DNA of 64,000 nt from JAGNGI01 sp035448825. GTDB lineage: Bacteria > Fidelibacterota > UBA2242. Made by a program: the position numbers and the translations under genes. Shown here piece by piece: positions 48,001 to 56,106 of this stretch. The stretch covers positions 5,797 through 69,796 of the forward strand of contig DAOTJS010000011.1 in assembly GCA_035448825.1 (NCBI GenBank), in the 5' to 3' direction. Each line of letters opens with the position of its first letter. The stretch's first letter is position 1. Under the pieces are notes generated by a model. It had not been told where the DNA came from. It saw nothing but the letters and a program-made list of their open reading frames with translations, and searched no databases.

Positions 48001-48942
48001 TCATAGAGGAATGACTTTCCGGCGACTGATTTGGCGCAGGCGAGCCGGCGAGACGCCGTAATATTTATGAAACATTTTATAAAAACGGCTTAGGCTCTTG
48101 TAGCCGTATTCGAGAGAAATGGCAAGGATTTTCTCATCGGTTTCGATGATTTGTTTGGCGGCTAATTTGATTCGCTGTTCATTAATGAATTCAGTGGGCG
48201 AAGTGTTGAGATATTGGCGAAAGCATTTACATAGATGTTGTTGAGTACAAGGAGCCAGTTTTAACATAGTTTTTAGTCCGCCAGACAGATTTTCTTTATG
48301 CTTCATTTCCGAGCATAATTTATCGAACCAGATTGGGCGGTTGGGATCGGTCGTTTGCCATTCGAGGAAAAAGCGCGTGAAAATTTCAGCTAGTATCATT
48401 TTGAGCTTGACGCGTGCCTGATCTAAATCAGTTTTTTGAAGTGTAATGAGTCGCATCAATTGAAGAGCTAATTCCTCAGTTTCAGCGATTGAAAGGGTAA
48501 AGACTGGCGGCAAAACCGGTCCAGTATAACGTCGCAGGAAAAAATCATTGCCCAGATAAGCGCTGAGATCGAGGAGAAGTTCGAGTTTAAAGGCGACATT
48601 GACTATTTCGCAGGCAGAATCGTCCAGTTTTTCAAAACTATGGACGTCGTTTGGCCGAATGAAAGTCAACATCCCAGCCTGTAAGTCTTGGGTCTCACCA
48701 TTGACAATATGCCGAACTTTACCGCTAATTATGATGAAAAATTCGGCAAACTCATGGGAGTGAAGCGCGGTAGTAGCGCTGACAAGAGAGTAATAGCGCA
48801 AATCTGATCCGGCAATGATACTCTCCGGCTGACGGCGACTATCCCAGGCTAAGCGATGAAAAGTAATATTGGCGCCGCTCGGACCGGTAATGAACTTATC
48901 TTGCGATAGAATGATATTTTTCACGATGATAATATACAGCAA
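48001..48942 (-). CDS. AraC-family transcriptional regulator
   Basis: A 313-residue regulator with an N-terminal cupin sensor domain (HSHEFAEFFIIISGKVRHIVNGE, AGMLTFIRPNDVHSFEKL) and a C-terminal double helix-turn-helix (about 215-305) ending YGYKSLSRFYKMFHKYYGVSPARLRQ. It is divergent from the corrinoid methyl-transfer operon, with 76 bases shared, and probably activates it in response to a small organic ligand. The start is uncertain: TTG at 48942 or GTG at 48924, neither with a good ribosome binding site. Confidence 0.88.
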   Translation of the reverse strand: MLYIIIVKNIILSQDKFITGPSGANITFHRLAWDSRRQPESIIAGSDLRYYSLVSATTALHSHEFAEFFIIISGKVRHIVNGETQDLQAGMLTFIRPNDVHSFEKLDDSACEIVNVAFKLELLLDLSAYLGNDFFLRRYTGPVLPPVFTLSIAETEELALQLMRLITLQKTDLDQARVKLKMILAEIFTRFFLEWQTTDPNRPIWFDKLCSEMKHKENLSGGLKTMLKLAPCTQQHLCKCFRQYLNTSPTEFINEQRIKLAAKQIIETDEKILAISLEYGYKSLSRFYKMFHKYYGVSPARLRQISRRKVIPL

Positions 48943-49018
48943 TAAATTGATAAAATATAGACAAGTTATCTCGATATTAAAGTATTTATGATATGTGAAT
49001 ATAAAGTAAATTTGCCTT

Positions 49019-50425
49019 GTGAATAAGATGGAAAATAATTCGATATATGGAAGGCAGCTGGTTCGTCAGGCATTTAATCGCCAAAAAACGACTCGGGTAC
49101 CCTGGGTACCTTACGTTGGCTGTCATGGTGGGAAGTTGATTGGTCAGACTGCGGAAAAATATCTCAAGTCCGGCGAACTAATGGCTGAAGGCTTGAGAAA
49201 AGCCAATGAACTTTATCGTCCGGATGGACTGCCGGTAATTTTTGATCTACAATTGGAAGCCGAAGTGCTGGGATGCGAATTACTTTGGGCGGACGATGCG
49301 CCGCCGTCGGTCATTACGCATCCTCTGGATTCGCTGAATGGCAAAAGCCTATCTGACTTGCCGGAATTTAGCCTGAATCAAGGTCGCTATCCGGAAGTCG
49401 CCCGAGCTATGGACATTATTCGCCAGGATTTTGCTAAAGACCTGGCAATTTACGGTTTGATTTGCGGGCCTTTCACCCTGGCGCTTCACCTGATGGGTAA
49501 TGAAATTTTTCTCGAGATGTATGATCATCCTGAAAAAGTTACCGAGTTGTTAGCTTATTGTAAGGAAATAGCTTGTCTAACCAGTGATTTTTATCTAAAG
49601 CACGGAGCGGATATTATCGCGGTTGTTGATCCGATGACCAGCCAGATTTCGCCGGAACACTTTCGGCGATTTATAACGCCGGCGCTCAATCCGATTTTCG
49701 ATCATATTAGGGCAAAAGGTGGACTTTCTTCGCTATTTGTGTGCGGTGATGTTGACCGCAATCTGGAATGTATGTGTGAAACAAATTGCGACAACGTTTC
49801 GGTAGATGAGCAGATTTCGCTTCCTAAATTGAGAGAATTAGCTCAGAAGTATAATAAATCATTCGGCGGTAATCTGAAACTGACGGTTGCTTTGCTGATG
49901 GGTTCAGCTGACGACTGCCGCCTGGAAGCCATTCGGAATATTGATGAGGGCGGACAGGTAGGTTTCATCCTGGCACCCGGTTGTGATATACCTTATAATG
50001 TTCCGCCGCAGAATTTGCAAGCTGTTGCCGAAATGGTGCACGACGAGTATCAGCGGGAGGTCGCTCGCCGAACATTGACTGCCCGTGAGTTTGAAGTTGA
50101 TCGGATCATTTTACCGGATTACTCCCGACGAGAGGATGTAATCCTTGACGTTATCACATTGGATTCGGCTACCTGCGCTCCCTGTAAATATATGCTCGAA
50201 GCCGCGCTCAAAGCCACAGCCGATTTGGATATAAAGACGACTGTTCGCGAACATAAAATAACCACCAGCGAAGGGATTGGTATGATGAAAAAGCTGGGAG
50301 TGAAGAGTCTGCCAAGTATTTGTATTGACGGCGAGGTAAAATTCAGTTCCATCATTCCCGATCAGCAAACCCTGAAAGCCGCCATTCTCGACCGCTGGAA
50401 ATTCAAAACTGGACAAAATAAATGA
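49019..50425 (+). CDS. Uroporphyrinogen-decarboxylase-family methyltransferase fused to a thioredoxin-like domain
   Basis: A 468-residue protein. Residues 10-350 are a URO-D/MtaA-like barrel (RQAFNRQKTTRVPWVPYVGCHG, YGLICGPFTLALHLMG, GGLSSLFVCGDVDRNLECM, GGNLKLTVALLMGS, in parts) of the sort that moves methyl groups between corrinoid proteins and a thiol or other acceptor. A C-terminal thioredoxin-like domain (about 380-465) has a CxxC, TCAPCKYM, and a cis-Pro-like KSLPSICIDG. The fusion is unusual. It is followed, overlapping by ATGA, by a CobW-type GTPase and a corrinoid protein. The start is GTG at 49019 or ATG at 49028. Confidence 0.78.
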   Translation: MNKMENNSIYGRQLVRQAFNRQKTTRVPWVPYVGCHGGKLIGQTAEKYLKSGELMAEGLRKANELYRPDGLPVIFDLQLEAEVLGCELLWADDAPPSVITHPLDSLNGKSLSDLPEFSLNQGRYPEVARAMDIIRQDFAKDLAIYGLICGPFTLALHLMGNEIFLEMYDHPEKVTELLAYCKEIACLTSDFYLKHGADIIAVVDPMTSQISPEHFRRFITPALNPIFDHIRAKGGLSSLFVCGDVDRNLECMCETNCDNVSVDEQISLPKLRELAQKYNKSFGGNLKLTVALLMGSADDCRLEAIRNIDEGGQVGFILAPGCDIPYNVPPQNLQAVAEMVHDEYQREVARRTLTAREFEVDRIILPDYSRREDVILDVITLDSATCAPCKYMLEAALKATADLDIKTTVREHKITTSEGIGMMKKLGVKSLPSICIDGEVKFSSIIPDQQTLKAAILDRWKFKTGQNK

Positions 50426-51363
50426 TTCCGATTAGATTAGTAACGGGATTTCTAGGTAGTGGTAAGACGACTTTATTGAAGAATCTTATCCGTCAGAATC
50501 AGTCGCGCCGTCTGGTTTTTTTGGTGAACGAATTTTCACCGGCGGATATTGATGGGACGCTCCTTGCCAATTTAACACCTGATTATCTTAGCATCCCGGG
50601 CGGCAGTATTTTTTGCCGTTGTTTAGCGGGAAAATTTATCGAATATTTACAGGAAATCCCCCAGCGCTTTACTCAGGAGGGTAATGAAATTGACGAGCTA
50701 GTAATCGAAGCCAGCGGCGTAGCCGATCCGCGAGTGATATTTAAAATGTTAAGCGAAACCGGATTAGATAAGGTTTATTATATTCGGGAAGTCTTAAATA
50801 TCGTTGACCCAGCTAGTCTGGGCAAATTATTCCACACCTTGACGAGCATTCGGGCGCAGATCGAGGCGGCTGACATTATCTTGATTAACAAAGTTGATAT
50901 TGCTTCACCGGAGGCAATAGCTCAGACTGAAAGTCTAATCCGGCAAGTCAATCCTTCTGCCTATGTATATCGGACAACTTTCAGCCAACTGCCGAAGGAT
51001 TTACCGGAAAATCCCCAGCGTTTACAGGTGCCAGAAGGTGAATTTGCCCCATGCCGCGACCCACGATATGCTACGATAATTCTGAATTCCGGCGATATGA
51101 ACTATGAACAACTACGTCAGGCAATCATCCCCGTAGCTGATGATGTTTACCGATTGAAAGGTTATCTCTTTGACAGTCATCAATATCAATATGTGGATTA
51201 TTCGCCAGCTGGCTGGCAAATTGAACCGGCGTCCTCAATTGAGCAAGAACCGCAAATTGCAATCATTGTAAATGGCGTTAATCAAGCCAAAGTGATCGAA
51301 CATTTTAAATTATGTGGTTTGTTAGAAAATAATGTATATTCCGGAGCAAAAAATGGCACGTAA
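50422..51363 (+). CDS. CobW-like G3E GTPase
   Basis: A 313-residue metal- or cofactor-chaperone GTPase. It has Walker A GFLGSGKTTLL (residues 9-19), a Walker B-like ELVIEASGVADP, and the guanine motif NKVD. The metal-binding CxCC motif normally found as GGCxCC reads GGSIFCRCLAG here, so only two Cys in CxC spacing remain. The C-terminal CobW domain follows (YRLKGYLFD). Being between the methyltransferase and corrinoid genes, it may load or repair the corrinoid cofactor. It overlaps both neighbours (four and eleven bases). Confidence 0.82.
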   Translation: MIPIRLVTGFLGSGKTTLLKNLIRQNQSRRLVFLVNEFSPADIDGTLLANLTPDYLSIPGGSIFCRCLAGKFIEYLQEIPQRFTQEGNEIDELVIEASGVADPRVIFKMLSETGLDKVYYIREVLNIVDPASLGKLFHTLTSIRAQIEAADIILINKVDIASPEAIAQTESLIRQVNPSAYVYRTTFSQLPKDLPENPQRLQVPEGEFAPCRDPRYATIILNSGDMNYEQLRQAIIPVADDVYRLKGYLFDSHQYQYVDYSPAGWQIEPASSIEQEPQIAIIVNGVNQAKVIEHFKLCGLLENNVYSGAKNGT

Positions 51364-51982
51364 TGAAGAACTTTATCTGGCAATTTTGAAAGGCGATCGC
51401 ACAAAAGTGCAGGCGATTTTGCAAAATGCCCTCGATCTTAATCAAGATGTCAAGGAACTGCTGGAAGAATCAATGATTCCGGCTATGCGTGAAGTCGGCG
51501 AACGTTTTGCACGGAACGAAATTTACGTTCCGGAAATGTTGATTTCGGCGCGCGCGATGCAAGCCGGATTGACATTGATCGAGCCGATTCTGGCCAAATC
51601 CAATCATAAAGCGCGCGGCAAAGTTGCTATCGGCACAGTAAAAGGCGACCTACACGACATTGGTAAAAATTTAGTTAGCATTATGCTAAAAGGCGCTGGT
51701 TACGAGGTGCTTGACCTCGGTGTTAATTGTAGTGTAGAAAAGTACGCTGAAGCAGTTGCCGCCGGGATCAATATCCTCTTATGCAGTGCGCTTTTGACCA
51801 CTACGATGATGTATATGAAAGAAATCGTTGATTATTTTAAAAGTAACAGTGCCGTAAAAATCGTTGTGGGCGGTGCGCCAGTTACCCAAAGTTTCGCCAA
51901 TCAGATTGGGGCACATGCTTATGGCCAAAATGCCAATGATGCCATCCGAATTGTTGAGAATCTAACCGGAGCGTTCATTTGA
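51353..51982 (+). CDS. Cobalamin-binding methyltransferase corrinoid protein
   Basis: A 209-residue corrinoid carrier of the MtaC/MtbC/MetH type. The N-terminal helical cap covers residues 5-85 (EELYLAILKGDRTKVQAIL, PAMREVGERFARNEIYVPEMLISARAM, in parts). The Rossmann-like B12-binding domain has KGDLHDIGKNLV (the DxHxxG cobalt-ligand motif), LLCSALLTTTM (SxL) and VVGGAPVT (GG). I chose the ATG at 51353 because GGAG lies 8 bases upstream. It carries the methyl group for the URO-D-family enzyme. The substrate-specific demethylase and the reductive activator are not in the window. Confidence 0.92.
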   Translation: MARNEELYLAILKGDRTKVQAILQNALDLNQDVKELLEESMIPAMREVGERFARNEIYVPEMLISARAMQAGLTLIEPILAKSNHKARGKVAIGTVKGDLHDIGKNLVSIMLKGAGYEVLDLGVNCSVEKYAEAVAAGINILLCSALLTTTMMYMKEIVDYFKSNSAVKIVVGGAPVTQSFANQIGAHAYGQNANDAIRIVENLTGAFI

Positions 51983-52009
51983 AAGCCGCTCCATTAACCG
52001 AAAGAACCT

Positions 52010-52726
52010 ATGAACACCAGACACTTGTTTTTATTGATTGGTCAATCTAATATGGCGGGGCGGGGCGAAATGGATCGCGTTCTGCCGATAAGCAATGACC
52101 GAATCCAAATGTTTAGAAATAACCGCTGGCAGAAAGCCGTCGAGCCATTGCACGACGATCGAGTTGACCTGGCAGGAGTCGGGCTTGGTATGAGTTTCGC
52201 CAGTTCGATTCTGAAAAGAAATCTAGTGCAAAATGTGGGGCTCTTACCCTGTGCAGTAGGCTCTACGGCGATTGAAAATTGGCTACCGGGTACGCCCCAT
52301 TATCAGCGAGCTGTTGCAGTGGTAAAAGCCGCATTAGCGACGGATACTTATGAGAATATACTCGGCGCTATTCTCTGGCATCAGGGCGAGGATGACGCCA
52401 AAGATAAAATTTTAGCTGAAAAATATCGTGACCGATTAGTTTCCCTGGTGTGGGCTTTTCGGCGTGATCTAAGTATGCCTAACTTGCCTTTTATCAGTGG
52501 TGAGCTGGGAGATTTCATCAATACAGCAACTGGTTATCCTTATGGTCCGGATGTTTCGGCAGTTCTAAAAGAGCTGGAGACCATTCTGCCGGACTATGCC
52601 TGCGTTTCAGCTGAGGGCTTGGAATCTAAGGGTGACGGCTTACATTTTAATGCGCCGTCTTTGCGAGAATTAGGTAAACGTTATGCCCTGGCTTACCAGC
52701 AATTAATTTCGTATAAGTTTGAATAA
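52010..52726 (+). CDS. SGNH-type sialate O-acetylesterase-like hydrolase
   Basis: A 238-residue carbohydrate-esterase-like protein of the DUF303/CE6 type. Ser is in LIGQSNMAGRGEMD (about residue 12), a second block is AILWHQGEDDA, and Asp/His are in KGDGLHFNA near the end. It has no signal peptide, so it acts in the cytoplasm on an imported substrate. It lies 27 bases after the corrinoid gene and may belong to the same operon, which would point to a substrate carrying both acyl and methyl groups, such as a decorated sugar; that is inference. Confidence 0.75.
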   Translation: MNTRHLFLLIGQSNMAGRGEMDRVLPISNDRIQMFRNNRWQKAVEPLHDDRVDLAGVGLGMSFASSILKRNLVQNVGLLPCAVGSTAIENWLPGTPHYQRAVAVVKAALATDTYENILGAILWHQGEDDAKDKILAEKYRDRLVSLVWAFRRDLSMPNLPFISGELGDFINTATGYPYGPDVSAVLKELETILPDYACVSAEGLESKGDGLHFNAPSLRELGKRYALAYQQLISYKFE

Positions 52727-52752
52727 AAAATTTACCTAAAAGCCTAAACGAC

Positions 52753-53223
52753 CTAAAGCGATTCAAGGATTGAACGAGTAATTAACTCACCTCCATGCCT
52801 GATTCGTGAATTGTGGCAATTGACCCGCGTGCAAATTCCAACACAGTCGTTAAAATTACAGTCTTGAGTAAGGAAAAAAGCCACGAGGTTGCCGCCGCAT
52901 TCACATTGCGAAATGACCGGCATTTCCACTTCGCAAACCGGGCACATCAGCTCCAGTAATTTGCCGTCAATCAAGTCTATATCCAGTGAAAAACGCGAAT
53001 GCTCACCGTAAAACGGGCTAAGGGCAATCAAGCCAGTCGCTCCATCTTGTCGCACTTTAATTAAAATGCCAGGGTAGCCATTAAAAGTGACTCTTTGAGT
53101 GATAAGGTTATGTCTATTAGGACAAAATAACTGATTAATTATCAACACCTTCGGTTTTTCGGAGAGCCCTCCGCGCATCGGATTGGGGATGATCAACATT
53201 CCTTTATTATCGAAGATTTTCAT
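52753..53223 (-). CDS. Hypothetical Cys-rich protein with zinc-ribbon-like part
   Basis: A 156-residue protein with no recognised family. Cys pairs CPVC and CECGG at about residues 94-110 resemble a zinc ribbon; further Cys (LFCPNRHN at 33, CNFNDCVGICTRVNC near 126-140) could form a second site. The N terminus has IIPNPMRGGLSEKPKVLIINQLFCPNRHNLI in parts. It is convergent with the esterase gene and divergent from the acyltransferase gene. Similar Cys-rich proteins of unknown function occur in anaerobes. Confidence 0.5.
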   Translation of the reverse strand: MKIFDNKGMLIIPNPMRGGLSEKPKVLIINQLFCPNRHNLITQRVTFNGYPGILIKVRQDGATGLIALSPFYGEHSRFSLDIDLIDGKLLELMCPVCEVEMPVISQCECGGNLVAFFLTQDCNFNDCVGICTRVNCHNSRIRHGGELITRSILESL

Positions 53224-53425
53224 TTCGAACTCCTATCTGACTATTATAAAAGTAATGGTGGCAGTTGTATAAATCAACAGTTCTTTTTAACTGGAGATAA
53301 AGTCGAATTCTAGCCCTTTAAATTGATTTGTTGTCGGAACAATATAGTTATACTTGAAATTTATCTCGTTTATTTTTATCAATGTTTTAAATTAGAGATA
53401 ATTTTGGGTTGAAGGTGAGAGAAAA

Positions 53426-54250
53426 TTGAGTAAAACGAAAAATCTAATGAGTAGCTGGCGTCAATTGGCGATCGCTACTTATGTAGCGCCGAAGGATAGC
53501 CGCATTTATGGAACTTACGAGGTTGATGTTACCTCAGTTCTGGAGTATATCAAAGAAAAAAAAGCCGCCGGAATTCATTTGACCATAACTTACTTTGTGG
53601 CGGCGGCGATCGCTCGGGCGCTTTACGAAGATATGCCGGAAGTCAATTGTTTTATCCGACGGGGGCAGGTAGTCGCCCGAGAAAATGCCGATTTATTTTT
53701 ATCGGTAAACGTCGGCGGGACGGCGATGACCGGTTTAGTGTTGAGAAAATGTCAGGAACTGTCCGCCACTGAAATTGGCCAGATAACTCAGAAAGTTGTT
53801 GAAAAAAAGCGCCAGGGTGAGGAGGAAGGCGCTTTTGCCGCCAAGGATAAATTAGCTAAAATTCCCTGGCCTTTTCGGCGGCCTGTATTTTTGTTCATAA
53901 AATGGTGGATTTTCGATATGGGGTGGGCATTTCCATTTTTGAAAATCAAACCGGATCCGTTCGGGAGCATTATGTTGACTAATATCGGAACTTTTGGTTT
54001 ACATACCGGTATGCCAGCCCTTTTTCCAATTGGCAAGCTTCCAGCAGTTGTGGCTATGGGAAAAATCACCAAAAAACCGGTTGTAGTTGATGATCGGATT
54101 GTCATTCGAGATATCTTACCGCTTACTGGAACTTTCGACCATCGGATTGTTGATGGTTACCAAGCCGGAGTATTGACCAAAGGTGTCGAGCGGCGCCTGC
54201 AAGATCCGGTGACTCTGGATCGCCCAAATATTCCAGCTAACTCTAACTGA
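53426..54250 (+). CDS. Stand-alone 2-oxoacid dehydrogenase acyltransferase catalytic domain
   Basis: A 274-residue protein consisting only of the E2/CAT-type catalytic domain. The active-site block GTFDHRIVDGYQAG holds the conserved His, Asp and Gly, and GSIMLTNIGTFG and VAMGKITKKPVV fit the fold. It lacks the lipoyl and peripheral-subunit-binding domains, and no E1 subunit is nearby. A central insertion (FRRPVFLFIKWWIFDMGWAFPF) is hydrophobic. It may acylate a substrate other than lipoate. Start TTG is without strong alternatives. The next gene, 24 bases on, is a tiny winged-helix protein. Confidence 0.75.
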   Translation: MSKTKNLMSSWRQLAIATYVAPKDSRIYGTYEVDVTSVLEYIKEKKAAGIHLTITYFVAAAIARALYEDMPEVNCFIRRGQVVARENADLFLSVNVGGTAMTGLVLRKCQELSATEIGQITQKVVEKKRQGEEEGAFAAKDKLAKIPWPFRRPVFLFIKWWIFDMGWAFPFLKIKPDPFGSIMLTNIGTFGLHTGMPALFPIGKLPAVVAMGKITKKPVVVDDRIVIRDILPLTGTFDHRIVDGYQAGVLTKGVERRLQDPVTLDRPNIPANSN

Positions 54251-54274
54251 TTAATTTTACAAAGGAGATTGAAA

Positions 54275-54460
54275 ATGTCTGAAGTAGAAAACCAAATCCT
54301 GTCTGCCATAGAAAAGGCCGGTAAGCCGCTAAAAGCCGGTGAAGTAGCAGAATTGACCGGTTTGGCGAAAGATGAAGTTGCTAAAGTCATCGCAGGCTTA
54401 AAAAAACAGGGTAAAGTCGAGTCGCCAAAAGCCTGCTATTATCAAGTGAAGAAAAATTGA
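54275..54460 (+). CDS. Small winged-helix-like protein
   Basis: Sixty-one residues folding as a single helix-turn-helix or winged helix: ENQILSAIEKAGKPLKAGEVAELTGLAKDEVAKVIAGLKKQGKV, then a CYYQVKK strand (quoted in parts). AAAGGAG lies 7 bases before the ATG at 54275, which I take as start over the upstream TTG. It resembles the Z-alpha/MarR-like domains used to bind DNA or protein. Its location after the acyltransferase domain may mean co-expression. Confidence 0.6.
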   Translation: MSEVENQILSAIEKAGKPLKAGEVAELTGLAKDEVAKVIAGLKKQGKVESPKACYYQVKKN

Positions 54461-54618
54461 CAGACGACTGATAAAAGCCAGTCAACTATCTTTACTATGA
54501 TTATATTTTAATTGATAATATGATGGTAGTGAAGTTTATGGTGAATGCCAGATGGCATTTAGTAAAAAAATCACATGACGATTTATAAATATCTCTTAAT
54601 TAATTTGGAGGAAGACTG

Positions 54619-56034
54619 ATGGAATTATGGAATTTCACGCTGAATTTTAAAGACCTGGTTCTTGATTTTTCCTTTATGAGTGTTTTTCTGATTGCCGGGA
54701 CGGTTTTTCGTCGCTACGGTCTTTTTTTTCAGAAATATTTGGTGCCGAATAACCTGATTGCCGGTTTTATCGGGTTAATTCTGGGCTCGCAAATATTGAA
54801 CATTGTCCCAATCTCCGAAGAAAGAATGGGGCTGTACGTCTATCATTTATTGGCGTTGACTTTCGTAGCTATTGGTTTGCGTGGTGAAAAAACTTCCTGG
54901 GGCAAAGGGCCTCTCAGTTTTTCTTTGAGTATGCTATCGAGTTACATAATCCAAGGATTAATCGGTATGCTGGTGTGCTTTGGGTTTGTCTATACTATTC
55001 GGCCGGATCTTTTTGTGGGACTTGGATTGCTATTGCCGATGGGATTTGGTATGGGACCGGGGCAGGCTTTTACGATTGGTAAAGGTTGGGAAAAATTCGG
55101 TTTTACTGGTGGCGGAATGGCGGGTTTGACGATTGCGGCTGTTGGATATTTGATCGCTTATTTTGCCGGTATGGTTATTGTCAATAAAGGTATCAAGCGG
55201 GGCGAAACGGCATTAATTCAAGGGCTGGACTCGATTACTTCCGATATGCGCACTGGTGTTATAAAAAAGGGTGAAAAACAGATTGCCGGTTTTTTAACAT
55301 TATCAATGGAGGCGATTGAGCCGCTGGCTTTTCAGGTAGGAGTAATCGGGGTAGTATATTTAATTTCATTCTGGGTAGCCAAGGGTGTGGAAATTGCGTT
55401 GTTTAAAATCGGGGCGGGCGGATTTGTTGCCACTGTTTGGGCGTTTCATTTTGTAATAGCGCTTTTAGTGGCGCTGGCTATGCGTAAGTTTTTAGATAAA
55501 ATCAAAAAAAGCTATTTGATTGATCCGGGATTAATGACCCGCACGGCTGGGCTTTTCGTTGATTACCTAATAGTCGGTTCGATCTGCGGCATCAGTCTGA
55601 AAGTAGTCTGGATGTACTGGGCGCCGATTTTGATTATGTCAGTCATCGGAGGCATTGCCAATTATTATTTACTGAAGTATGTCTGTTATCGGGCATTTGA
55701 CGATTACCATTTTGAACGGTTTGCGGCGATTTTTGCCGAAATGACTGGAACATTGAACTCCGGCTTGGTAATGATTCGGGTAACTGATCCAGAATTCAAA
55801 ACGCCGGTAGCGGAAGATTTAGTCTATTCCAGCGGCATCGCACTTTTCCTTGGTTTGCCGCTTTTAATACTGCTTAATGTGCCAATGAATTTTTTCAATA
55901 ATAGTCTCAAAGGATACTGGATTACTTTCGGACTTATCATAGTATATGGTGTGATTTTGTGGATATTCTGGCGGGCGATCGGCTATATTCATTTTAAGAA
56001 AAATTCCAAAACCGCGGCTTCACGAGATAGTTGA
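54619..56034 (+). CDS. Sodium/glutamate symporter family protein
   Basis: A 471-residue polytopic membrane protein of the GltS type. It contains VPNNLIAGFIGLILG, LLPMGFGMGPGQAFTIG and GGGMAGLTIAAVGYLIAYF in the first half, and a pseudo-symmetric second half with IFAEMTGTLNSGLVMIRV. The repeat architecture and about eleven segments fit sodium-driven glutamate uptake, although the substrate of this branch is not certain. GGAGG precedes the ATG. A neighbouring FtcD produces glutamate elsewhere in the window, but there is no operon link. Confidence 0.82.
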   Translation: MELWNFTLNFKDLVLDFSFMSVFLIAGTVFRRYGLFFQKYLVPNNLIAGFIGLILGSQILNIVPISEERMGLYVYHLLALTFVAIGLRGEKTSWGKGPLSFSLSMLSSYIIQGLIGMLVCFGFVYTIRPDLFVGLGLLLPMGFGMGPGQAFTIGKGWEKFGFTGGGMAGLTIAAVGYLIAYFAGMVIVNKGIKRGETALIQGLDSITSDMRTGVIKKGEKQIAGFLTLSMEAIEPLAFQVGVIGVVYLISFWVAKGVEIALFKIGAGGFVATVWAFHFVIALLVALAMRKFLDKIKKSYLIDPGLMTRTAGLFVDYLIVGSICGISLKVVWMYWAPILIMSVIGGIANYYLLKYVCYRAFDDYHFERFAAIFAEMTGTLNSGLVMIRVTDPEFKTPVAEDLVYSSGIALFLGLPLLILLNVPMNFFNNSLKGYWITFGLIIVYGVILWIFWRAIGYIHFKKNSKTAASRDS

Positions 56035-56106
56035 AAATTTGCTTAATTTATGTTAAAATTGAATCCGATTGTAAATTTGTTTAATTGAAATATTAAGGAG
56101 CATTGA

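Noticed and set aside
48943..49018. Cobalamin riboswitch before the corrinoid operon
   Set aside because: Only 76 bases separate the divergent genes, too short for this riboswitch, and no B12-box-like sequence is seen.
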